From Alphaproteobacteria bacterium (GTDB taxonomy: Bacteria > Pseudomonadota > Alphaproteobacteria > Sphingomonadales > Sphingomonadaceae): a DNA stretch of 64,000 nt. A model generated the notes under the pieces. The model was given only the letters and a program-made list of their open reading frames with translations, was not told the origin of the DNA and searched no databases. The number at the start of each line of letters is the position of its first letter. Position 1 is the stretch's first letter. Both the position numbers and the translations under genes were made by a program. Of this stretch, positions 47,341 to 56,350 are shown in pieces. The DNA lies in assembly GCA_030431875.1 (NCBI GenBank), contig JAUIIG010000001.1, positions 101,539 to 165,538 on the forward strand. Reading direction: 5' to 3'.

Positions 47341-47360
47341 AACCTGCGCTCTAACCTGCG
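47341..47360. promoter_or_regulatory. Direct repeat AACCTGCG x2 between pobR and pobA
   Basis: AACCTGCG occurs at 47341-47348 and again at 47353-47360, a 12-bp period, 50-69 bp before the pobA ATG. Tandem half-sites are the usual form of AraC-family binding sites, though they are more often about 21 bp apart. Binding by PobR is inferred. Confidence 0.45.
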
Positions 47361-47409
47361 GCATTCATGATGAGCGGCGAAACGCCTGCCGAATTGGAGA
47401 GGTAGAGGA

Positions 47410-48579
47410 ATGAAGACCCAGGTTTGCATCATTGGCGCTGGCCCTGCCGGCCTGTTGCTCGGCCACCTGCTGCGTGCCGAGGGCGTTGACTGCGTGGTGC
47501 TGGAGCGCCGCACGCCCGACTATGTGCTCAGCCGCATCCGTGCCGGCGTGCTGGAGACCATCACCGTCGACCTGATGGAGCGGCTTGGCCTCGATGCCCG
47601 CATGAAGGCCGAAGGGCTGTGGCATGACGGTTTCAACCTCGCCGATGGCGAGCGCCTGATCCGCATCGACATGGCTGATCTGGTGGGCAGCCGGGTGATG
47701 GTCTACGGCCAGACCGAGATCACCCGTGACCTTATGGACGCCTGCGATGATCGCGCGCTGGAAGTGATCTACGAGGCCGACGATGTCGCCTTGCACGAGG
47801 TCGAGGGCGAGGCGCCTTATGTCACCTACACCAAGGATGACTGCGAACACCGAATCGACTGCCGCTTTATCGCCGGTTGCGACGGCTTCCACGGTCCGAG
47901 TCGCAAGGCCATTCCGGCTAACGTCGGTACCGAATACGAACGGGTCTATCCGTTTGGCTGGCTCGGCATCCTGGCCGACGTGCCGCCCTGCAACCACGAG
48001 CTGATCTACGCCAACCACGAGCGCGGCTTTGCGCTTGCCTCGATGCGCAGCGAAACGCGCAGCCGCTATTATGTCGACGTGCCGCTCACCGACAAGGTGG
48101 AAGAGTGGAGCGACGACCGTCTGTGGGATGAACTGGCCATCCGCCTCGGCCCCGATGCCGCCGCCAATATCACCCGCGGTCCGGCGCTGGAGAAGAGCAT
48201 CGCCCCGCTGCGCAGTTATGTCTTCGCACCCATGCGCCACGGCAGCCTGCTGTTGTGCGGCGATTCCGCGCATATCGTGCCGCCAACCGGTGCCAAGGGA
48301 CTGAACCTTGCTGCCAGCGACGTGCACTATGCCGCCGCTGCGCTCACCGGGTTCTTCAAGGCCAACAATAACGATGCCGTCGCGGCCTATTCCGACACCG
48401 CCCTGGCGCGCGTTTGGAAGAGCGAGCGCTTCAGCTGGACGCTGACCAAGCTGATGCACCGTTTCCCCGAAGACGGCCCGTTCGAGCGCGCCATGCAGGT
48501 GGCCGAGCTGGACTATATCGCCAACAGCCGCGCGGCGCAGACGACGATTGCCGAAAACTACGTCGGCTTGCCGGTCTGA
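47410..48579 (+). CDS. pobA: 4-hydroxybenzoate 3-monooxygenase
   Basis: At 389 residues it matches PobA. FAD motifs are CIIGAGPAGLLLGHLL, the DG motif ...FIAGCDGFHGPSR and GDSAHIVPPTGAKGLNLA; SRIRAGVLE near residue 40 is typical of the enzyme. It converts 4-hydroxybenzoate to protocatechuate with NADPH and O2. It is divergent from its likely regulator. Protocatechuate ring-cleavage genes are not in this window. Confidence 0.95.
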   Translation: MKTQVCIIGAGPAGLLLGHLLRAEGVDCVVLERRTPDYVLSRIRAGVLETITVDLMERLGLDARMKAEGLWHDGFNLADGERLIRIDMADLVGSRVMVYGQTEITRDLMDACDDRALEVIYEADDVALHEVEGEAPYVTYTKDDCEHRIDCRFIAGCDGFHGPSRKAIPANVGTEYERVYPFGWLGILADVPPCNHELIYANHERGFALASMRSETRSRYYVDVPLTDKVEEWSDDRLWDELAIRLGPDAAANITRGPALEKSIAPLRSYVFAPMRHGSLLLCGDSAHIVPPTGAKGLNLAASDVHYAAAALTGFFKANNNDAVAAYSDTALARVWKSERFSWTLTKLMHRFPEDGPFERAMQVAELDYIANSRAAQTTIAENYVGLPV

Positions 48580-48586
48580 TGCGCCT

Positions 48587-48600
48587 CGGCCTGCAGGCCG
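48587..48600. repeat. 14-bp palindrome CGGCCTGCAGGCCG between convergent genes
   Basis: A perfect palindrome lies in the 44 bp between the pobA and G8-protein stop codons. It may act as a weak bidirectional terminator, although no T-run is present. Confidence 0.35.
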
Positions 48601-48623
48601 ATCCGCCGTGCGACAGACAGAAC

Positions 48624-51170
48624 CTACCTGCTGACCGTCATGCTCACTTGCATGTCCAGCGGGCGGACCGGGGTGGCCGGAGGTTCGGTGACGACGAGTT
48701 TTACCCAGAGGGCGTCTTCTCCTCTGAAGTAAGAAGTCTCGTTCGCGGCGCGCAAGGCGTCCATGCTTTCCTGCTGGGTGCCGGAGGCGGCGCTGCTGAA
48801 GCCCGGCAGCTGGAACATGACCCAGGACCCCTGGTCCATCTCGCTCAAGCCGAGGGAGACTTCCGGCCTTTCGGTCTGCACCTCGATCTCGATACCGGAG
48901 CGCACAGTGCTCTGGTTGCCCGTGACGGGATATTGCGTGCCATTGCGGACGAGCGTGATGGGTGCCTGTTCGGGAGGGTTCATCGCGCCAAGTCGCCCGT
49001 TTCGCCGTGCCAGATAGAGGCGGCCGACATCGCCGGTACATACCGAAGCGTTCCAGCTGGGATGGATCTCGCAGCTGTCATCGTTGACCACGCTGTTGAA
49101 CTCGCCATCGTGGAGCATGATGTGGGAATCGGGAATACCGGTCACCGAACCGTCGAGATCGTGGATCGACAGGGTCCGGTAGGCCACGCCGCCGCGGTTG
49201 TCGTTGTCGTACCTTATGTCATAGTTCGGGAAATAGACCGGCTTGGCGTTGATGAATTCCGCACCCTCGATGGTGCTGGCAGTCGTGACGCCCGAGCTGG
49301 TGAACAGCAGCCAGGATAGCGCCCCGGTCCTGCGCCGCTCGTTGTCCTCGAAGTTCACGAAGGTCGTGTTCACCACCTCGTCGCGGTAGTCATAATATTC
49401 GTAAGCGCGGATCGGGAAATCCGGGATCGGCGGTTTGGGCAGGCTGCGGCCGTAGGCGATCTCCTCCGGCGTGGTTGGGTTGCCGATGTTGTCGGTTTCG
49501 CCCACGATCAGCGAATCTTCGAGGCGCGAGGTAAATACCTGGCTGCCGAAATCGCCCGATGAATGGGTCATGCCGATGGCATTGTCGGCGAGCCGCAGGT
49601 TATGGAAGATGTGTAGTTCGCCGCGGCCCCAGAGGCCACCATTGCGGTTCTTGTAGCTGGTCAAATCCTCGAACATGGTTTCCACGAAGGCGCTGTCAGG
49701 ATTGGCCGGGTCTTCGCGCGGCATGAAGGCGTTTCCGGCGAGGCCGAAAGTGTTATCCTCGTTGATGTTCCTGTCGAACAGGAACCCGTCGAAGTTGGAA
49801 TGGGCCACGTTGCCCCTGAATTCGCGCAGCGGCGTGCGGCGCGGCCAGGTGTTTGCGGCCACTTCCGTGCCAAGGAAGGCGCCATTGGGGTGTTCGGGCA
49901 GCGATAGCCAGAAGCCGACCTGGTCAGAACCGGCCGCTACATTGCCAATGTAGGTGTTGTCCGGATTGGTGATCCAGAAGGAGGCCACGGTATTGTCTGA
50001 CGGCAGCAATGTGGCCCCGCCGTGGAAGCTGATTTCCCGCACCGTCATGCGGTTCGCATAGGTATAGTTGTTCTCACCATTGGCGGCGAGGTTGGTGGGG
50101 ACGCAGTCCAGCGTCGGATGGCACTTGGTCTGGATCGCAAGGTTGCTGACGAAGCGGTTACCGGTTTCGATCCCGTCTTCCATGAAGAAGCAGTGGCCGA
50201 CGGTATTGTAGGTTACGTTGTTCTCGATCTGCAGGTTGTTGGTGCCGTGCACCGTCACGCAGCGGTTGAAGGTGTCGTGGATCGAGGCATTGCGGATGTA
50301 CATGCCCGCGCCTTCTCCCAGCACGTGGAAGTGGAACGGATAGCGCGCCAGCGTCAGGTGCTGGCCCATGCGGTTCAGCTCCACGCTGTCGACGTACATG
50401 CGCGATCCGGCCATCGCCATGATGTGGCCGCCGAAATGGTTCGTCGATGCATCTTCGGAAGCCTGGATGCGGATATTGCGGGTCAGGTTGGCCACCTCGC
50501 CGCGCTCGTCCACGCCGAAGGTGATCTCGCCGAAATGCATGTAGTCCAGCGGAGCATCGAAGGTGACCACGTTGCCGTTCACCGCGGTGATCGTGCGGCG
50601 CTCTGCCTGGCGCGGATTGAAGTCGGTGGAGGCGAGGACAACTTCGTCACCCGCCTGCCAGCCAGATGCGTCCAGCACCGTGAAAGAAGTGCTGCCAGCC
50701 TCGGCCGTGGCGGCGAGCTTGGACCACGTATTCTCGCTGGTGCCATGCAGGTTGAGCGTGCCGCCCATCAGCATGATGCCGCGGTCGCCCATGGTGTTTA
50801 TGTCTTCGCCCCGGACATTGTCGGTGAGGGTAATGGTGGCGTCGTGCTGGTAGGGTTGGTCTTCGGTGCCGATGGTCAGCGACCCGCCCGGGACGTAGAT
50901 CCACTCGCTCTCCAGGCTGATGTCGCGCTCGTCGGAGAAGGTCAGGCTGCCCAGCACGGTCAGGCTGCGCAGGCCCGGGGCATCGACGTCGAGCACCACG
51001 TCCATGTCGCGGGTGATCTCCACCGCATCTCCTGCGGCAGGCACCTGTCCGCTAGGCCAGGTATCAGGGTCGGACCACAACGATTGGGCATGGGCGGCAG
51101 AGCCCGCTCCCAGCAGGCCAAGGGCCGAACCAAGCAAGGCGGATTTCAGCAAGCGATACGGCAAGTGCAT
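48624..51170 (-). CDS. Secreted G8-domain / right-handed beta-helix protein (CEMIP-like architecture)
   Basis: The 848-residue protein starts at ATG 51170, with GGAGGGG upstream, giving a signal peptide (ALLGSALGLLGAGSAAHA). Residues about 30-150 match the G8 domain (LWSDPDTWPSGQVPAAGDAV, LGSLTFSD, GGSLTIGTEDQPYQHDATITL). A right-handed parallel beta-helix follows (about 160-640), with repeating N/H patterns such as RNASIHDTFNRCVTVHGTNNLQI. This order resembles animal CEMIP/TMEM2 and bacterial relatives of unclear function. It is probably a periplasmic or surface carbohydrate-binding protein or lyase/hydrolase. The catalytic residues are not identified. Confidence 0.85.
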   Translation of the reverse strand: MHLPYRLLKSALLGSALGLLGAGSAAHAQSLWSDPDTWPSGQVPAAGDAVEITRDMDVVLDVDAPGLRSLTVLGSLTFSDERDISLESEWIYVPGGSLTIGTEDQPYQHDATITLTDNVRGEDINTMGDRGIMLMGGTLNLHGTSENTWSKLAATAEAGSTSFTVLDASGWQAGDEVVLASTDFNPRQAERRTITAVNGNVVTFDAPLDYMHFGEITFGVDERGEVANLTRNIRIQASEDASTNHFGGHIMAMAGSRMYVDSVELNRMGQHLTLARYPFHFHVLGEGAGMYIRNASIHDTFNRCVTVHGTNNLQIENNVTYNTVGHCFFMEDGIETGNRFVSNLAIQTKCHPTLDCVPTNLAANGENNYTYANRMTVREISFHGGATLLPSDNTVASFWITNPDNTYIGNVAAGSDQVGFWLSLPEHPNGAFLGTEVAANTWPRRTPLREFRGNVAHSNFDGFLFDRNINEDNTFGLAGNAFMPREDPANPDSAFVETMFEDLTSYKNRNGGLWGRGELHIFHNLRLADNAIGMTHSSGDFGSQVFTSRLEDSLIVGETDNIGNPTTPEEIAYGRSLPKPPIPDFPIRAYEYYDYRDEVVNTTFVNFEDNERRRTGALSWLLFTSSGVTTASTIEGAEFINAKPVYFPNYDIRYDNDNRGGVAYRTLSIHDLDGSVTGIPDSHIMLHDGEFNSVVNDDSCEIHPSWNASVCTGDVGRLYLARRNGRLGAMNPPEQAPITLVRNGTQYPVTGNQSTVRSGIEIEVQTERPEVSLGLSEMDQGSWVMFQLPGFSSAASGTQQESMDALRAANETSYFRGEDALWVKLVVTEPPATPVRPLDMQVSMTVSR

Positions 51171-51302
51171 GGCTATTTCCCCTCCTGCGGGTTCCCAATC
51201 CCGCACCCATGATTTTTCGCGAGTTTGCCCAGAGGATGCAGGTTTGCCAAGGGCCTGGGGCACATGTCCTCCCTTGGCTCGTCAGGCCTTTCTGCGGGCT
51301 TC

Positions 51303-52295
51303 CTACGATTCGAAGTCGACCGGATAGGGCTTGAGTTCGCCCGAGGCGTAGCGCTGCTCTAGCCCGGGCGTGCCATTCTCCATCACCATCAGCATGGAGC
51401 GCTTGGGGGCGAAGCCCTGGTGCCGGATATCGGCGGGCATGGCACAAACGTCGCCTGCTTTCATCACGATGCGGCCGCGCGGCGCGCCGGAATTCTTGTC
51501 GGCAATGTTCCAGTGGATCTCGTCGGTGAGCTGGATGAACCACTCGTTGCGGTCGTTCCCGTGGATGACCGGCAACATGTGCTCTTCGGAGGTCACGCAG
51601 CAAATGTTCGCCCGGGTAATCGCGCTGATCGACGGATTCCAGGTGATGTCGGAACGGGCAATGTGATCGAACAGGTTGATGGCGTGCAACTGCCCCTCGA
51701 AGCCCGGCTCGCATTCGATCTCGGGCTGGTCGAACTCCAGGTCCGCAAAGGCGCGGTTGATGCCGAAGCCGTCTGCCTCGGTCCGCACCGACTTGTCGCC
51801 CGGCAAGCCCAGCATACGATCAGCAGCGATGAAGCTGCGCAGTAGCGGGTCCGTACGTTCCTTGCCCTTGGGACCAATGGGGGAACCGGTTTCCAGCGGG
51901 GCGTTGAGCGGATCATAGCCCTCGCTGATCCAGTCCTTCGATATCGTCTCGAACGCTTCGGAAACGGCTTCGGCGGAATAGGTTTCGAGGAAGTCGATGC
52001 CGGCTTCCTTGCAACCACGATCATAGGCTCCGGCGAAAATATCGACCGTGCCATAGTGATTGGTGGTCCCGAAAACATCGTCGAAGAAGATCCAGCCATA
52101 GAAGAAGCCCCAGCCGATATCGCGCACCATGGCGCGCAGGAAGCGGTCGACCTCGATGATATGGCTGCCCTTGGGCCAAGCGACATGGGCGAAATACTCG
52201 TCACGGCTGAAGGTGAAACTGCCAAAGCGGTAGCTGGAGTAGCCGGTGGCTTCGTCAGTGCCGATTTTTTCGACCTTGGCTTCGGTAACGCTCAT
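51303..52295 (-). CDS. Hydroquinone 1,2-dioxygenase, large subunit
   Basis: This 330-residue protein starts at ATG 52295, overlapping the small-subunit stop by 4 bp (ATGA). The sequence (EYFAHVAWPKGSHIIEVDRFLRAMVRDIGWGFFYGW, HMLPVIHGNDRNEWFIQL, GDVCAMPADIRHQGF) fits the beta/large subunit of the two-component Fe(II) hydroquinone dioxygenases (HapD/PnpD). Candidate metal ligands are in the cupin-like C-terminal half. The enzyme cleaves hydroquinone to 4-hydroxymuconic semialdehyde. The divergent aldehyde dehydrogenase fits the next step. The assignment rests on family resemblance and context. Confidence 0.75.
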   Translation of the reverse strand: MSVTEAKVEKIGTDEATGYSSYRFGSFTFSRDEYFAHVAWPKGSHIIEVDRFLRAMVRDIGWGFFYGWIFFDDVFGTTNHYGTVDIFAGAYDRGCKEAGIDFLETYSAEAVSEAFETISKDWISEGYDPLNAPLETGSPIGPKGKERTDPLLRSFIAADRMLGLPGDKSVRTEADGFGINRAFADLEFDQPEIECEPGFEGQLHAINLFDHIARSDITWNPSISAITRANICCVTSEEHMLPVIHGNDRNEWFIQLTDEIHWNIADKNSGAPRGRIVMKAGDVCAMPADIRHQGFAPKRSMLMVMENGTPGLEQRYASGELKPYPVDFES

Positions 52296-52798
52296 TGCAC
52301 CTTCTCCCCGCCCATGACGCAGATCTCGGACCACCGCTTGACCGTTTCGGGGCCTTCTACTGTTTGCAGGACGGCAACTGCCGGCGCGCCGGATACCAGC
52401 TGGTAGGCAGCGCCCTTCGGCAGCAGCACCTGGTGCCCGCGCCGTGCGGTGACGCGGCCCATGTTGGGGCCGTTGGGCTTGGCGCCAAGCTTGATCGCAC
52501 CGCCATCGTGGCTCGGCACCTGGCCGTCCTCAAGCTTCACGAAATGGAAGGTGATCTCGCCATCCATCACGATCGCGAACTCGTCGTGCGGGGCCGCGTA
52601 CCAGCCGGACTCTCCTTCGCTGCGGACCACCTCGGCGGTGTATTCGAGGTTCTGGACTACGGCGACGCGCTCGAACGGCTGCGCTGCGCCGGCGACTTCG
52701 AAGATGTTGGAGAAGGCATATTTGCGCAGGTCGTCATCGAGCTCGATCACGCCTTTTTCGTAGTTGTCGAGCGAGCCTACGCGCGTCTTGTAAGCCAT
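52292..52798 (-). CDS. Hydroquinone 1,2-dioxygenase, small subunit
   Basis: The 168-residue cupin-like protein begins MAYKTRVGSLDNYEKGVIEL and contains YAAPHDEFAIVMDGEITFHFVKLED and MGRVTARRGHQVLLPKGAAYQL, fitting the alpha/small subunit (HapC/PnpC). In many genomes it is misnamed hydroxyquinol dioxygenase. The track ORF to 54244 is an antisense run-on through the aldehyde dehydrogenase and is rejected; ATG 52798 is used. It leads the two-gene minus-strand operon. Confidence 0.77.
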   Translation of the reverse strand: MAYKTRVGSLDNYEKGVIELDDDLRKYAFSNIFEVAGAAQPFERVAVVQNLEYTAEVVRSEGESGWYAAPHDEFAIVMDGEITFHFVKLEDGQVPSHDGGAIKLGAKPNGPNMGRVTARRGHQVLLPKGAAYQLVSGAPAVAVLQTVEGPETVKRWSEICVMGGEKVQ

Positions 52799-52948
52799 AT
52801 CCCACCTCTCCCCCAGCGTGGCCTTTGTCGGCCATCGAAAGGAGAAGCTAACACCAGGTATCGGCTCCTCGCAATGGGGCAGTGCGCTTGACGCTTTGGC
52901 CCCCAGCAAGCAGGGAGCAGCGACAAGTTCCGAGGAGAGGACACCGCC

Positions 52949-54370
52949 TTGCAGACCGACACCCGCCATTACATCGACGGCCAATGGGTCGACCGGCCCA
53001 ATGCCGAGCTTATCCCTGTTACCAATCCGGCGACTGAAGAGGTGTTCGGGCAGATCGGTGCAGGTACCTTGGAGGATGTCGACCTGGCTATGGCTGCCGC
53101 GCGACGCGCCTTCGACAGTTTCTCGCAAACCAGTGTTGCCGATCGCATTGCCTTGCTTGAACGGATCCGCGACCTGCTGGAAGAACGCACCGAAGAGTTC
53201 GCGCAGGCCATAACGCAAGAGATGGGCGCGGCGATCACCTTCTCTCGCGCGGGACAGGTGCATTTCGGTATCGAGCACGTCCGCGCAGCGATCGAAGTGC
53301 TGCAGGAGTTCGCCTGGCAGGAAGAGATCCACGGCATCACCGTGCGCAAGGAGCCGATCGGCGTCGTCTCGATGATCACGCCGTGGAACTGGCCGCTCTA
53401 CCAGATCACCGCCAAGCTGGCCCCGGCGCTGGCAGCGGGCTGCACCATGGTGCTGAAGCCCAGCGAGCTTTCCCCCTTCACCGCGCAACTGTGGGCGCAG
53501 GTGGTGCATGATGCGGGCGTTCCCGCGGGCGTGATCAACGTGGTTCACGGAACCGGCGAAGTGGTGGGCGAGGCGCTGGCCGCGCACCCTGAAGCCGACA
53601 TGGTCAGCTTTACCGGCTCGACCCGCGCAGGCGTGCTGGTGGCGCAGGCTGCCGCGCCGACGGTGAAGCGCGTGGTGCAGGAACTGGGCGGCAAGTCGCC
53701 CAACGTCTTCCTCGATGACGCCGATTTCGCCGATGCCGTGCCCAAGGGCGTGCTGGGCGCAATGCGCAATGTCGGCCAATCCTGCGCTGCCCCCACCCGG
53801 ATGGTGGTTCCCCGATCGCGGCTGGCCGAGGTCGAGGGACTCGCGGCCGCCGCAGCCAACGGCATTGTCGTAACCGATCCGCGGGACGAGAATGCCTTCA
53901 TCGGACCGCTCGCCAATGCCGCGCAATTCGACAAGGTGCAGGGGCTGATCCAGGTCGGTATGGAGGAAGGGGCCAAGTTGCTGTGTGGTGGCCTTGGGCG
54001 CCCGCAGGGCCTCAATCGCGGTTTCTTCGTGCGCCCCACCATCTTCTCCGAAGTGACACCAGACATGCGCATCGCGCAGGAGGAGATCTTCGGGCCGGTG
54101 CTGGTGATCCAGGCCTACGAGGACGAGGAAGACGCAATTCGCATCGCCAATGCCACCAGCTATGGCCTCAGCAGCCACGTGCAGTCCGGCGACCACGAAC
54201 GCGCCCGACGCGTGGCTGGCCGCATCCGGGCGGGGCAGGTGCACATCAACTACCCGGCATGGTCACGGCATGCGCCGTTTGGCGGCTACAAGATGAGCGG
54301 CAACGGGCGCGAATACGGCTATTTTGCGGTCGAGGAGTACTGTGAGGTCAAGGCTATCCTCGGCTACTGA
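52949..54370 (+). CDS. Aldehyde dehydrogenase, probably 4-hydroxymuconic semialdehyde dehydrogenase
   Basis: The 473-residue NAD(P)-dependent enzyme has SMITPWNWPLYQITAKLAPALAAG, the cofactor loop FTGSTRAG, the catalytic Glu in VQELGGKSPNVF and the catalytic Cys in NVGQSCAAPTRM. The start is TTG 52949, with GAGGAGAGG about 8 bp upstream. It is divergent from the hydroquinone dioxygenase genes across 150 bp, which suggests it oxidises 4-hydroxymuconic semialdehyde towards maleylacetate. A maleylacetate reductase is not seen in the window. Confidence 0.85.
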   Translation: MQTDTRHYIDGQWVDRPNAELIPVTNPATEEVFGQIGAGTLEDVDLAMAAARRAFDSFSQTSVADRIALLERIRDLLEERTEEFAQAITQEMGAAITFSRAGQVHFGIEHVRAAIEVLQEFAWQEEIHGITVRKEPIGVVSMITPWNWPLYQITAKLAPALAAGCTMVLKPSELSPFTAQLWAQVVHDAGVPAGVINVVHGTGEVVGEALAAHPEADMVSFTGSTRAGVLVAQAAAPTVKRVVQELGGKSPNVFLDDADFADAVPKGVLGAMRNVGQSCAAPTRMVVPRSRLAEVEGLAAAAANGIVVTDPRDENAFIGPLANAAQFDKVQGLIQVGMEEGAKLLCGGLGRPQGLNRGFFVRPTIFSEVTPDMRIAQEEIFGPVLVIQAYEDEEDAIRIANATSYGLSSHVQSGDHERARRVAGRIRAGQVHINYPAWSRHAPFGGYKMSGNGREYGYFAVEEYCEVKAILGY

Positions 54371-54498
54371 ACACGGCGCCGAAAGGCACGCTCTGGCGTT
54401 CGCTTCGATCCGCTCTTGGTCGTGCAGGAGCAACCAATCCAGCCACCGGGCTGAAGCAATCGCGGCTGCAGATCGCGGTGATGTCCTGCTGAGGGTGC

Positions 54499-54574
54499 TG
54501 GTGCCGCTTACAGGACTCGAACCTGTGACCCCATCATTACGAATGATGTGCTCTACCAACTGAGCTAAAGCGGC
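54499..54574 (-). tRNA. tRNA-Thr (anticodon CGT)
   Basis: The minus-strand 76-nt cloverleaf has acceptor GCCGCTT/AAGCGGC, D arm GCTCAGTTGGTAGAGC, anticodon stem CATCA/TGATG with loop TTCGTAA (anticodon CGT), T arm ACAGG-TTCGAGT-CCTGT and encoded CCA. Confidence 0.97.
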
Positions 54575-54579
54575 GCTTC

Positions 54580-54653
54580 TGGAGGCCCGAGCCGGAATCG
54601 AACCGGCGTGCAAGGATTTGCAGTCCTCTGCGTAACCACTCCGCCATCGGGCC
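54580..54653 (-). tRNA. tRNA-Cys (anticodon GCA)
   Basis: The minus-strand 74-nt cloverleaf has acceptor GGCCCGA/TCGGGCC, anticodon stem GAGGA/TCCTT with loop CTGCAAA (anticodon GCA), T arm GCCGG-TTCGATT-CCGGC and TCCA encoded. It is 5 bp upstream of tRNA-Thr and probably shares its transcript. Confidence 0.97.
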
Positions 54654-54753
54654 TCGCGAAGGCGCGCCACCTAGCCCAGCATTCGCCGGTGTGCAATGCT
54701 AATCCTTGGGCCCTTCCTTGCTGCATGCGCAATGGCACGATAGACCGCCGTCC

Positions 54754-56235
54754 ATGGCGAACGACAAAGTCAAATTGCAGCGCGTCGAGGGGCACCAGGA
54801 AGAACGCTTCCTCGGCTCCGATGTATTCTCCAGTGATTCGCGCAACCTGCCACCGCCCAATGGCAGCGGAACCGTGCGCGAAGACGCGCGCGATATCGAT
54901 ATCTACCACAAGTGCGACGTCGCCGTGATCGGGGGCGGTCCGGCAGGCTGCGCGGCGGCATGGGCTGCGGCGAAGGCGGGTGCGGATGTCTGCCTGCTGG
55001 AGCGCTACAATTGCCTCGGCGGGCTTTCGACCGGCGGCCTCGTCATGTGGATAGACCGCATGACCGACTGGCAGGGCAACCACGTCATCCAGGGATTCGC
55101 GCGCCACTTCATCGACCGCATGCCGCCTGAGGCCGTGGCTGGCCCTCCACGCGAGGATTGGGGCAGCCAGGACCCGGCCAAGTTCGCTTACTGGGGCCAG
55201 CGCACCACCGCCTTCCACGGCATCGTGCAATGGGCGCCCACGCTCGATCCGGAGCGGATGAAGCTGAACAACCAGGAGATGCTGTTGGAGGCGGGAGTGC
55301 GGATCGTGTTCCACGCCTGGGCCGCGCGGCCGCTGGTGGAAGACGGGCAGGCCAAAGGCGCCATTTTCGAGAGCAAGATGGGCCGCCATGCGCTGATGGC
55401 CAAGGTGGTGATCGACACTACCGGTGACGGCGACATGTTCGCGCGCGCCGGGGCGGAGTTCGACACCGATATCGAGGAAGGCGACGTCCACCACTCGATG
55501 AACACCGGCTGGGTGCTGGGCGGCGTAAACATGGACCGCTGGATCGACTGGAAGGTGCACCATCCCGACGAGCTGCGCCAGTTCATGGAGCGCGGGCGCG
55601 AGGAGCTGGGATACTTCCAGACCCCCTATGTCAGCTGGCGGCCGGATATCGCGCTATTCCTCGGGCCGCGGCAGAGCGGGCTCTCGGCGCTGGACGTCGA
55701 TGACCAGACCGAGGTCGAGATCCGCAGCCACCGGCTGATGGAAGGCCACTGCCAGTTCTTCCGCAAGCATGCGCCCGGTTTCGAGAACGTCTATTCGCTG
55801 CAAAGCGCCAGCCAGCTGGGCGTGCGCCATACGCGGCGGCTGGCGGGTCTCGGGCGGATCGAGCGGAAGGATTGGGGTGATGCCAATCCGGTGGCGGACG
55901 AGGTTGGTGTATCACCTTCGCTCAGTCCGAAGTTCCCGGTGGTATCGGTGCCCTATGGTTCGCTGGTCCCGCGAGCGCTCGACGGTCTATTGGTTGGCGG
56001 GCGGCACATCTCCTGCGACGCCAACAGCCACGGCTTCATGCGCGAAATCCCGCAATGCTGGCTTACCGGTCAAGCCGCGGGCGTAGGCGCTGCCATCGCT
56101 GCCGACCAGGGCGTCCAGCCGCGAGAGGTGGACGTTGATGCCATCCGCAAGGTCCTGCGTGAACAGGGCGCGCACCTGCACGATGATGCGGCCGTGTCCG
56201 CCATGCGCGATGCTGTGAAAGTCCCGGCAGAATAG
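54754..56235 (+). CDS. FAD-dependent oxidoreductase
   Basis: The 493-residue protein has a dinucleotide-binding motif CDVAVIGGGPAGCAAAWAAAKAGADVCLLE at about 50-80, then GGLSTGGLVMW and a C-terminal GLLVGGRHISCDANSHGFMREIPQCWLTGQAAG, the FAD_oxidored (PF12831-type) pattern. There is no signal peptide, so it is cytoplasmic. The substrate is unknown. ATG 54754 is preferred, but 54706 cannot be excluded. It stands alone after the divergent tRNA pair. Confidence 0.85.
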   Translation: MANDKVKLQRVEGHQEERFLGSDVFSSDSRNLPPPNGSGTVREDARDIDIYHKCDVAVIGGGPAGCAAAWAAAKAGADVCLLERYNCLGGLSTGGLVMWIDRMTDWQGNHVIQGFARHFIDRMPPEAVAGPPREDWGSQDPAKFAYWGQRTTAFHGIVQWAPTLDPERMKLNNQEMLLEAGVRIVFHAWAARPLVEDGQAKGAIFESKMGRHALMAKVVIDTTGDGDMFARAGAEFDTDIEEGDVHHSMNTGWVLGGVNMDRWIDWKVHHPDELRQFMERGREELGYFQTPYVSWRPDIALFLGPRQSGLSALDVDDQTEVEIRSHRLMEGHCQFFRKHAPGFENVYSLQSASQLGVRHTRRLAGLGRIERKDWGDANPVADEVGVSPSLSPKFPVVSVPYGSLVPRALDGLLVGGRHISCDANSHGFMREIPQCWLTGQAAGVGAAIAADQGVQPREVDVDAIRKVLREQGAHLHDDAAVSAMRDAVKVPAE

Positions 56236-56350
56236 GGTTGCTACCGCGTTAAGCGCGAAAAGCTGCACGTCCTTAGCCGTCGCGGTGAAGGCCTGTTAAA
56301 CATCTTGCTGCTAAAGGCTCTTGCGAACACGAGGCAAGGGCTCCCCGCAG

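Noticed and set aside
47365-49041. 558-aa minus-strand ORF across pobA
   Set aside because: Antisense to pobA, which has clear FAD motifs on the plus strand.
52820-52835. TGGCC-N6-GGCCA inverted repeat between the dioxygenase and aldehyde dehydrogenase genes
   Set aside because: Arms are only 5 bp and GC-rich; likely by chance in this composition, so not listed as an operator.
52292-54244. 650-aa minus-strand ORF
   Set aside because: Only its last 168 residues (from ATG 52798) are real, the dioxygenase small subunit; the rest is antisense to the aldehyde dehydrogenase.
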